The notes below the pieces were generated by a model that saw only the letters and a program-made list of their open reading frames with translations, did no database searches and was not told where the DNA came from. Both the position numbers and the translations under genes were made by a program. From the NCBI GenBank assembly GCA_002420105.1, contig DIHJ01000012.1, forward strand, positions 1-30,239: a DNA stretch of 30,239 nt. The letters run 5' to 3'. Origin of the DNA: Nitrospira sp. UBA5699 (GTDB lineage: Bacteria > Nitrospirota > Nitrospiria > Nitrospirales > Nitrospiraceae). This document shows, piece by piece, positions 6,791 to 12,798 of the stretch. Each line of letters starts with the position of its first letter. Position 1 is the stretch's first letter.

Positions 6791-9109
6791 ATGCCGTGTT
6801 GGAAGGAATGCATCACGTGGTACGGGATCGTCGCAGTCGCTGCCTTTGTGAGCGGACTGGGGGCACCCGCTATCTGCACAGCCCAGGAGGCCTCGGGACC
6901 AGCTGAAGGAAGCACCACGCAACGCGAGCAAGAACTGCGTGATCAATTGAAAAGTATTCTGCAAGAACTGGAGGAACTCCAGAAAGCGCGTGAGGAAACC
7001 GTGCCCGCCACCAAGAGGCCGAGCGTGGTGAAAGAGCAGATCGAGCCCAAGGGCCCGGAAGAAGTACCGAAGGTCGAGCTTTCCGATATCAGTATTGTCA
7101 GCACGCGCGTTCAGAAGCGGCCTGAGGGGATTACCCTCTCGGCCACGCCCCGGTCCGAGTACGACTCTCAGCCGGCGAGACACATGAAAGAGTCCCTCGA
7201 GTCGCTGCCCGGCGTCATCGTTCGCCAGGCGAACGGACCGCGCGACTTCAGCATTTCGATTCGCGGCTCGGGAACGAAAACCACCTTCGCGATCAGGGAT
7301 CTGAAACTCTATGAAGATGGGATCATCCAGACCCAGTCCGATGGTCTTTCTCGCCTTGACATCCACGACCCCTGGTTCATGAAGAGCGTGGAAGTGACGC
7401 GAGGGGCGTCGTCATCGCTCTATGACAATTATGCGCTCGGTGGGATGGTCCACTTCCGGACTCGTCGCGGCAGCGACATCAACGGATTCGAGTCGTTCTT
7501 TAGCGGCGGGTCGTACGGCTATCAGAAGTACGCGTTTGCCGTCGGACAGCAGACCGACACTGTCGATATTTCGATGTTCGCCAGCCAGGTGGCGGAGGAT
7601 GGATTCATCCGGCACAGCAACTACAACACCCAGACCCTGAACTTCAATTTCCGCGTCAAGGTGGATGACAAACAGAACCTGTACTTCAAGGCCATCACGA
7701 ACTGGCTGAATGCAAACGTGCCTACACGGCTCACTCAAGCGCAGTTCAATGCTGACCCCAGGCAAGCGGGTGGAACGAATCCGTTCAACAATGCGGTGCA
7801 ACTTGCGCAACGGCGCCTCGACCGGCGAACCATTATCGGAGGGTTGTACGAACGGCAGATTGATGCGAACACCGTGCTGACGATGGAAGCCGACTACGAC
7901 GTCAAGGATATCAACCAGACATTTACGCAGATCGGTGACGCCATCAATCCGAACTACAAACACTACACGGACCTGCGGCACGATGGCCGCCTGTTCGACA
8001 TGCCCCTCCGGAGCTACGTGGGATTTTTTGTCAATAATATGGAACAGGAATCGAATTCGTTCAGGAATCTTGGCGATTTTCAGGGGACACGGGGTACCCT
8101 CGCGCGGAATAGTCGAGGGACCATCCGGAACATCGGCGGACGAGTGCGTGAGGAGTTGGAGTTTGTGCCGAAATTCATCCTCGCCGGGGGCTTGGGTTTC
8201 GAGCAGTCGATGGTGAGTGTGCAGACCATCGGGTACACGGCAGCTGGTTCGGTCCAGAATCGGGCCAGTGCGGACCGGACCTTTTATAATTGGGCGCCTG
8301 AGCTCTCGCTCACCTGGAAACCGGCCGAGGGCTACCGCCACTGGGTCCGGGGTTCGACAGGGTATGCGATTCCCGGCTTCGGTAATCTGACCACCGGGCT
8401 CGACGGCTTGGCGGGCACCAACTTCGCGCTCAAGCCGCAGAAGAACGTCAATGTCGAGGTCGGAACGGATTCCAAACTGCACGACACCCTTTCGGTGCAG
8501 TTGGTCGGCTTCTGGGTGTTCTTCCGCGATGAAATCATCAACCAGGTGAACTCAACGACCGGTGGGTCGTTTGCGGTCAACGCCGATTCGTCGGAATACA
8601 GAGGGATCGAGCTGTCCTATGACTGGCGGCCGTGGCCAGGGTGGCGGTTTTCCGGAGCCTATACCCACATCGATGCGCGGTACATCAACTTCACCGATCA
8701 ATTTGCGGTCGGCGGTGTTGGTCCGGTGACCCAAGTTGTCCAGGATGGGAAGAAGGTTCCCAACGTGGCGCGCGATGTGCTCAACTTCAAGGAGGAGTAC
8801 GACCATCCGTCGGGATGGGGCGGCTGGTTTGAGGCGAGCTACTGGAACAGTTATTTCTTAAACAACGCAAATACCGTCGGCGCGCCGGCTTACTGGCTGT
8901 TGAACGCCAATATTCACAAAACCTTTGAGTTCAAGAATCGGTACGTCCGCTTTGCGAAGTTCTACGCGGAGCTTGATAACATCCTCGACAAAACGTACGT
9001 CGCCTCCGGGAATGTCATTGCCGACAGCACGCCGGACGCGCAGAAGACCCTCTACTTCGCCGGCTACGGTCGGGCGTTTTATGCCGGTGTGACGCTCGGG
9101 CTGTTCTGA
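6791..9109 (+). CDS. TonB-dependent outer-membrane receptor (receptor 1)
   Basis: This is a full-length receptor of 772 residues with AAGGAG upstream of its ATG. Residues about 1-32 are a signal peptide. Residues 44-70 form a Glu/Gln-rich coiled coil, unusual before a plug. A TonB-box-like VELSDISIVSTR follows at 95-106. The plug domain runs from about 130 to 245 with ESLESLPGV, SISIRGSGTKTTF, LYEDGI and the closing MVHFRTRRG. The rest is a 22-strand-type beta-barrel with aromatic-rich strands ending in the C-terminal Phe (AGVTLGLF). The substrate is not evident. Its neighbours (tonB set, small His/Cys proteins, CxCC protein, thioredoxin) point to a metal or metal complex rather than a sugar. 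The coiled coil is shared with the truncated fragment at 4115. Confidence 0.93.
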   Translation: MPCWKECITWYGIVAVAAFVSGLGAPAICTAQEASGPAEGSTTQREQELRDQLKSILQELEELQKAREETVPATKRPSVVKEQIEPKGPEEVPKVELSDISIVSTRVQKRPEGITLSATPRSEYDSQPARHMKESLESLPGVIVRQANGPRDFSISIRGSGTKTTFAIRDLKLYEDGIIQTQSDGLSRLDIHDPWFMKSVEVTRGASSSLYDNYALGGMVHFRTRRGSDINGFESFFSGGSYGYQKYAFAVGQQTDTVDISMFASQVAEDGFIRHSNYNTQTLNFNFRVKVDDKQNLYFKAITNWLNANVPTRLTQAQFNADPRQAGGTNPFNNAVQLAQRRLDRRTIIGGLYERQIDANTVLTMEADYDVKDINQTFTQIGDAINPNYKHYTDLRHDGRLFDMPLRSYVGFFVNNMEQESNSFRNLGDFQGTRGTLARNSRGTIRNIGGRVREELEFVPKFILAGGLGFEQSMVSVQTIGYTAAGSVQNRASADRTFYNWAPELSLTWKPAEGYRHWVRGSTGYAIPGFGNLTTGLDGLAGTNFALKPQKNVNVEVGTDSKLHDTLSVQLVGFWVFFRDEIINQVNSTTGGSFAVNADSSEYRGIELSYDWRPWPGWRFSGAYTHIDARYINFTDQFAVGGVGPVTQVVQDGKKVPNVARDVLNFKEEYDHPSGWGGWFEASYWNSYFLNNANTVGAPAYWLLNANIHKTFEFKNRYVRFAKFYAELDNILDKTYVASGNVIADSTPDAQKTLYFAGYGRAFYAGVTLGLF

Positions 9110-9197
9110 CTGTGCGTCGTGTGACGGAGCCGCGGCCGCAGTGTGAGCGAGATGCAGCCGAGTCACTGGCGCGTATGGGGAGAGGCGCAGGAGGTAG

Positions 9198-9452
9198 GTG
9201 ATGAGCAAGGTGTTGTTACGGGTGGATGAGGCCGCGCACCTGCTCAATGTGAGCCGGTGGACCATCTACCGATGGGTGGCCGATGGGCGCTTGAAAGGAA
9301 CGAAGATCGGCAGAGGGAGTTTGCGCGTGTTCAAGGATTCCGTGGAGGAGCTTGTAGACCACGGCCGGCCGGATTCGATGGGGCATGCGGGTGCTCGCGG
9401 GGGCGAAGTTCTCCGGACGAGGAAGAAGTCACCAGGACAGGGCGGTGGGTAA
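9198..9452 (+). CDS. Excisionase-type MerR-like HTH DNA-binding protein (copy 1)
   Basis: This 84-residue protein has one helix-turn-helix of the excisionase/HTH_17 type: VDEAAHLLNVSRWTIYRWV, then the wing GRLKGTKIGRGSLRVF. The last 35 residues are basic and low in structure. A GGAGG-type site precedes the ATG. A near-copy lies at 10825. No integrase is nearby, so a local transcription regulator is more likely than a true excisionase. It lies 88 bp after receptor 1 and before a small His/Cys gene. Confidence 0.85.
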   Translation: MMSKVLLRVDEAAHLLNVSRWTIYRWVADGRLKGTKIGRGSLRVFKDSVEELVDHGRPDSMGHAGARGGEVLRTRKKSPGQGGG

Positions 9453-9568
9453 CCGGGCCCGACACACAGCATATTTTCGTAGCAACTATCGGTAGCAGTC
9501 GGTAGACAGCCAACTTGTTGTTGGGTATGAAGGTAACTACCTGGTCGAGGTTCTTTCGCTTAGTGGAC

Positions 9569-9889
9569 ATGATGCCCAGTACTCGATTTCATCGATCTGC
9601 GCTCCTCGCGATCGGGGTGACGCTGCTGTATCTGACCCTGACGCTGTTTGCCTCCGCTTGCGTGGTCGGTCATGCCGTTCCGTCTGCCGGGCACCACCAG
9701 CATACCAATCAGCCGCTGCATTCCGCTCTGTGCGCCTGGGCTTGCCAGGCCAATCAGCAGACGAGCGTCGTGCCATCGCCGCAGCATTCGCCGCCCTCGT
9801 TGGTGGTGCTGAGCCCCATCCTGGTCCCATCTTTCCTGGTCCGGCTTGTTCCGTTTCGCTGCCTCCGTCTTCGAGGTCCACCGCAGTAA
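9569..9889 (+). CDS. Small His/Cys-rich membrane or exported protein (copy 3)
   Basis: The start is uncertain. ATG 9569 (106 residues) gives a clean signal-like N-terminus, while ATG 9527 or an upstream TTG would add 14-18 residues. After the hydrophobic segment ending FASACVVGH come a His-rich stretch (HHQHTNQPLH) and HSALCAWACQANQQT, which matches the copy at 6339 closely. A second hydrophobic stretch (VVLSPILVPSFLV) and the C-terminal LRGPPQ follow. It lies 116 bp after the first HTH gene. Like its paralogues it is probably a periplasm-facing metal-binding protein (inference). Confidence 0.7.
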   Translation: MMPSTRFHRSALLAIGVTLLYLTLTLFASACVVGHAVPSAGHHQHTNQPLHSALCAWACQANQQTSVVPSPQHSPPSLVVLSPILVPSFLVRLVPFRCLRLRGPPQ

Positions 9890-9901
9890 TGCCTTCCTGA
9901 G

Positions 9902-9920
9902 CCGGCTGCACGACAGCCGG
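9902..9920 (+). terminator. Hairpin after copy 3 small protein
   Basis: A perfect 7-bp stem, CCGGCTG/CAGCCGG, with a 5-nt loop lies 13 bp after the stop codon. The following bases (TGTCTGTTG) are only partly T-rich, so an intrinsic terminator is possible but weak. Confidence 0.35.
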
Positions 9921-10087
9921 TGTCTGTTGCACCCAATCAGTCGAATCTTCTAGCGACGAGGCAGGTTGCCGCTCAATGGGCGGGCTCTCTGGCGCCTGAC
10001 TGAGGGAGCACGTTCAACGAGATTCTGGATTCCAGAGGCCAGATGGTCTCATGTCCTGCATTGAGGACAGTGTGAGGTGAAATCCCA

Positions 10088-10160
10088 GGTCCGAGTCTGA
10101 AGGCCTCCATTCTCGGACCGGTCGGGGCGCAGGTTTGTTCCTCCTGGGCCTCCGCCCCGA
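10088..10160 (+). other. Two-hairpin intergenic element A
   Basis: The 326-bp gap 9890-10215 holds no convincing gene. Its main structure is this element. Stem 1 is GGTCCGAG (10088-10095) pairing with CTCGGACC (10112-10119) around a 16-nt loop. Stem 2 is TCGGGGCG (10122-10129) pairing with CGCCCCGA (10153-10160), followed by tccccttccc. Elements B (11460) and C (11584) repeat stem 1, the 16-nt loop and the GC-rich stem 2 with compensating changes. It ends 55 bp before the HMA-like gene, so it could be a cis-regulatory RNA leader or a mobile intergenic repeat. Confidence 0.5.
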
Positions 10161-10215
10161 TCCCCTTCCCATATACGAGGAAGGCCAGGGATGCTAACGC
10201 GAGAAAGGAGACGGC

Positions 10216-10584
10216 ATGAAGCGGGGAATGTTACTCGGTGCAATCGCGATGATGATCTGCCTCTACGGAAGTCCTGCGACTCAGGCGGATGATGCGCTTT
10301 TCTCCTCTGCGACTCAGCAGGCGCACGAAGTGGGCCAGACGATCCTGCAGATCGGCGGCCGGTTCTGCGAGTATCACCGGGCCGATGTCGAGGCGGCGCT
10401 CCGGCAGTTTGCATCCGTGCAAGGGGTGAAATTTCTCAATAACCATGGCACGGTTCTCGTGCAGTTCGAACCGACGCAGGTGCCCCCGGAACGTTTGGCC
10501 GCATCGATCGAACAGGTATTGGCCGATGGCTGGGGTTGTAAGACCTGGGTTGATCGGGGCGAGGCCGCCGCGCAACGTCACTGA
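10216..10584 (+). CDS. Exported HMA-like (ferredoxin-fold) protein with single Cys
   Basis: This 122-residue protein has a signal peptide (about 1-24, ending ATQA). The remaining ~95 residues fit the beta-alpha-beta-beta-alpha-beta pattern of heavy-metal-associated domains: TILQIGGRFCEYHRADVEAA, then FASVQGVKFLNNHGTVLVQF, then PERLAASIEQVLADGWGC. The usual CxxC metal site is reduced to one Cys (Cys51) followed by a His (His54), and a further Cys108 lies near the end. It would act in the periplasm as a metal carrier if the fold is right. AAAGGAG lies upstream of the ATG. It follows element A and precedes element D. Confidence 0.7.
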   Translation: MKRGMLLGAIAMMICLYGSPATQADDALFSSATQQAHEVGQTILQIGGRFCEYHRADVEAALRQFASVQGVKFLNNHGTVLVQFEPTQVPPERLAASIEQVLADGWGCKTWVDRGEAAAQRH

Positions 10585-10731
10585 AAGATCCGGACGGGAA
10601 GGCCCTGACTGAAGGCTTTTCGAAAGGGCGGGCCTGTCGTATTCCGCTGGCGCAGAAGGATTTCGTTCACCGGTACGATGAGTATTTCGAGAAGCGGGAA
10701 CATCACTGAATGAGAAGATCGATGTGGAACC

Positions 10732-10799
10732 GGGGCGTGTGTCCGGCCTACCTCCGACGCATGCCTCGACAGGGGGAGTGCTGGATGTGGCGCTCCCCC
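10732..10799 (+). other. Two-hairpin intergenic element D
   Basis: Stem 1 is a long imperfect pairing of 10732-10746 with 10754-10767 (14 pairs with wobbles, one bulge, 7-nt loop). Stem 2 is GGGGGAGTGC (10772-10781) with GCGCTCCCCC (10790-10799), an 8-nt loop and one wobble, followed by gccatatctttccc. It has the same two-stem plan as A-C but unrelated stem 1 sequence and loop length. It lies 25 bp upstream of the second HTH gene and could be a leader structure or a terminator for the HMA-like gene. Confidence 0.4.
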
Positions 10800-10824
10800 G
10801 CCATATCTTTCCCTGAGGTGTGAA

Positions 10825-11079
10825 ATGGAGATGGAGCAGCCGTTGTTGCGCGTCCATGAAGCCGCGCGACTCTTGAATGTCACGAAGTGGACAATCTATC
10901 GCTGGATTGAGGAAGGCCGTTTGCACGGTACGAAACTGGGGCGTGGGAGTGTCCGGATCTTTCCCGCCTCCATCGCGTTGCTGATCGACACATATCGGAC
11001 AACTCCAGTCCCGCTGCTATCGACTGCGCCGGCCGAGGTCGTCCAGATGGATGCTGTGCGTGTGCGCAAACGGAGATGA
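10825..11079 (+). CDS. Excisionase-type MerR-like HTH DNA-binding protein (copy 2)
   Basis: This 84-residue protein is a paralogue of the one at 9198. VHEAARLLNVTKWTIYRWI and GRLHGTKLGRGSVRIF match it at most positions over about 48 residues, while the C-terminal 30 residues differ. A single HTH with a short wing is present and there is no catalytic domain. No recombinase is adjacent. Its place between the HMA-like gene and the small beta-rich gene suggests local regulation. Confidence 0.85.
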   Translation: MEMEQPLLRVHEAARLLNVTKWTIYRWIEEGRLHGTKLGRGSVRIFPASIALLIDTYRTTPVPLLSTAPAEVVQMDAVRVRKRR

Positions 11080-11171
11080 CGCTACCGCTGAATGAACACC
11101 ATGACATGCATCGCGCGGGCTAATCCCATGATGAGCCCACGTGGCTCATCATATCGGCGGCTTCATGACGT

Positions 11172-11423
11172 GTGCCGCATGGAGGCTATGTCTATGTGAT
11201 GGACAACGTCGTCGCGGTGACCGAGAGCCAGATCCAGGTGAAAGCGAACGGGGGGAGAATCGTCTCGCTGGAGGTCATGCCGAACAGGACCTGTCGAGGA
11301 CACGGTATCGGCATGAGCAGTTCCACAGTCACGTTCGGCGATCGCGTGATCATCGAAGTACGAGAAGGCGGGCCGGAGCCGGTAGCCGGTGAAATCCGGT
11401 TCACACTGACGGAGCGGCGATAA
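11172..11423 (+). CDS. Small beta-rich protein, possibly missing its N-terminus
   Basis: This is an ORF of 83 residues from GTG 11172, or 74 from ATG 11199. The sequence alternates hydrophobic and polar residues (ESQIQVKANGGRIVSLEV, then FGDRVIIEVREGG), typical of a small beta-barrel such as the DUF5666/OB type. No signal peptide is encoded, although the neighbours are exported. An in-frame stop lies directly upstream of the GTG, so an N-terminal signal may have been lost by frameshift. HGG near the start and CRGHGIGM in the middle could bind metal, but this is speculative. I do not recognise the family with confidence. Confidence 0.5.
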   Translation: MPHGGYVYVMDNVVAVTESQIQVKANGGRIVSLEVMPNRTCRGHGIGMSSSTVTFGDRVIIEVREGGPEPVAGEIRFTLTERR

Positions 11424-11459
11424 CCGTTGGATTGGCTTTTCGTTAAGACATTGGTGTCG

Positions 11460-11530
11460 GGTCCGAGTCAGGCGGCTGCCTTGCTCGGATCGATCCGGGG
11501 CGGGAAGCGTGACTGCCTCCCCCGCCCCGG
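11460..11530 (+). other. Two-hairpin intergenic element B
   Basis: Stem 1 is GGTCCGAG (11460-11467) with CTCGGATC (11484-11491) and a 16-nt loop. Stem 2 is CCGGGGCGGG (11495-11504) with CCCGCCCCGG (11521-11530), a perfect 10-bp pairing, followed by tcccttcaccc. It shares stem 1 and the 16-nt loop size with elements A and C. It begins 37 bp after the small beta-rich gene, so part of it could also act as that gene's terminator. Confidence 0.5.
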
Positions 11531-11583
11531 TCCCTTCACCCATGCCAGGGAAAAATAGCGATGGAATCCAATGACTATGACTC

Positions 11584-11655
11584 GGGTCCGGGCGTTGCGC
11601 ACTCTTCTCTCGGACCCTGCCGGGGTGGGATGGCGGCCTCCCATCCGCACCCCGG
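11584..11655 (+). other. Two-hairpin intergenic element C
   Basis: Stem 1 is GGGTCCGGG (11584-11592) with CTCGGACCC (11609-11617), one G-T wobble and a 16-nt loop. Stem 2 is CCGGGGTG plus GGATGG (11620-11633) with CCATCC plus CACCCCGG (11641-11655), interrupted by one bulged G, followed by cccttcgggg. It lies 27 bp upstream of the P460-like gene and 53 bp after element B, so the two are in tandem. Confidence 0.5.
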
Positions 11656-11681
11656 CCCTTCGGGGTGTGATGAGGTGACCG

Positions 11682-12191
11682 ATGCCTGAAATTCTTGAGG
11701 TGACCGGCGCAGCGCCTGTGCGCGGGCAGAGCACAAGCCGCTTCAGCAGCGATCTGCTCAACGTTGTGATCGTTCGGCTGCTGACGGTGGCGCTTGCGAT
11801 CATGGCGCGGCAGAAATCGGACCCAGCCCACAACATAGGGTTCGGCGTTCCGAAAGGCTATCGAAGCTGGCCGGCGATCGAGGTCGACTCTGGAACAGGA
11901 CACACCTGCCAGCGCCTGAAGTTCTATATCTCCCCCAAGGGTGCGGCCACTGCTGACGACGAGCCCTTTCCCGTCGGCACTGCGTTGGTGATGGAAGCCG
12001 GCACATCGCCCGACAGCTACGGCGAACGGTCTCTGTCGGTCGTCGTGATGAAGAAAGTTTCGAGCATGGATGCATACCGCGGGAACATCGCTGATCAAGA
12101 CGGGTGGGTCTATGCCCTGTACGATCAAGCGGGACGAATCCTCGTGAGCGATTCGGCGGCCTGCGGGATTTGCTGGCTGCAGCTCATGTAG
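11682..12191 (+). CDS. Cytochrome P460-like protein lacking the haem-ligand His
   Basis: This 169-residue protein has GAGGTG upstream of its ATG. After a membrane or signal-anchor segment (about 24-41), residues 56-164 follow the cytochrome P460 domain pattern: GYRSWPAIEV, LKFYISPKGAATA, FPVGTALVMEAG, SLSVVVMKKV, DGWVYALYD and a C-terminal Cys pair. P460 proteins normally end this domain with CxxCH, which binds haem. Here it is Cys161-Gly-Ile-Cys164-Trp165 and the protein stops four residues later. The axial His is therefore missing from the expected place. Covalent thioether links would still be possible. It could be a non-haem or altered-ligand derivative, or a decaying gene. Confidence 0.7.
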   Translation: MPEILEVTGAAPVRGQSTSRFSSDLLNVVIVRLLTVALAIMARQKSDPAHNIGFGVPKGYRSWPAIEVDSGTGHTCQRLKFYISPKGAATADDEPFPVGTALVMEAGTSPDSYGERSLSVVVMKKVSSMDAYRGNIADQDGWVYALYDQAGRILVSDSAACGICWLQLM

Positions 12192-12267
12192 GCCCTAGGC
12201 GGCGAAAAACATCATGGGCGGGACTTCAAGGGTTGGAGTGCGCTGGCCACGCAGGGGAGTCCTGAAG

Positions 12268-12297
12268 GAGGGAGACGCATGCCCATGCGTTTCCCTC
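12268..12297 (+). terminator. Strong hairpin after the P460-like gene
   Basis: GAGGGAGACGCATG pairs with CATGCGTTTCCCTC around a 2-nt loop (14 pairs, one G-T wobble), 77 bp after the stop. The next bases, gtcccattcttt, are mildly T-rich. A terminator or attenuator is likely. It also resembles the second stem of elements A-D in position and following sequence. Confidence 0.5.
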
Positions 12298-12434
12298 GTC
12301 CCATTCTTTGAAACCTACTTCTTGTAGCATGCGTCGGCAAGGATCGGTTCCCGTCTATGGACGCCAGGCTTCGAGAGCCATATAGTCCCCCCCCCTCACA
12401 CATTTCGTCTTGTCTACTTGAAGAGAGTCGTCGC

Positions 12435-12755
12435 GTGAAGCGAAATCTGACCTCGACAGGGATCGTACTCCTCTCTCTCCTCTACCTGCTCCTTGCCGAA
12501 CAGTCTTTCATCTGTTCGCATGAGCGACCAACGCAACACAGTTCTGAACAGCATACCAGCGAGGGCGACGATCTAGATCTGATGTGCGCAGGGGATTGCC
12601 AGAACATTTCGTCGTTGGCCATTCAAGTTTCGCCGGACTTGAGTGCATTACTCCTCATATTGTGCGGCGTGGTCATTGTCTCCGCTCCGTTCCCGAATCC
12701 TGCCTCATTGCCGGCTTCGACGTCACGAGGGCCACCCATTTTCGATCTTTCCTGA
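12435..12755 (+). CDS. Small membrane or exported protein (divergent copy 4)
   Basis: GTG 12435 with GAAGAGAG upstream gives 106 residues. The N-terminal hydrophobic segment (about 10-22) leads to CSHERPTQHSSEQHTSEGDD, a His-containing stretch, then LMCAGDCQN with a Cx3C pair. A membrane segment (LLLILCGVVIVS) and a C-terminal SRGPPIFDLS follow. The same plan as the copies at 1179, 6339 and 9569 is clear, but the His cluster is looser and acidic residues appear. It sits just upstream of receptor 2, as copy 2 does for receptor 1. Confidence 0.65.
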   Translation: MKRNLTSTGIVLLSLLYLLLAEQSFICSHERPTQHSSEQHTSEGDDLDLMCAGDCQNISSLAIQVSPDLSALLLILCGVVIVSAPFPNPASLPASTSRGPPIFDLS

Positions 12756-12798
12756 TCGCTCCATCTGTTTGCGGGATCAGTCTTAAGGAGGAAAGATT

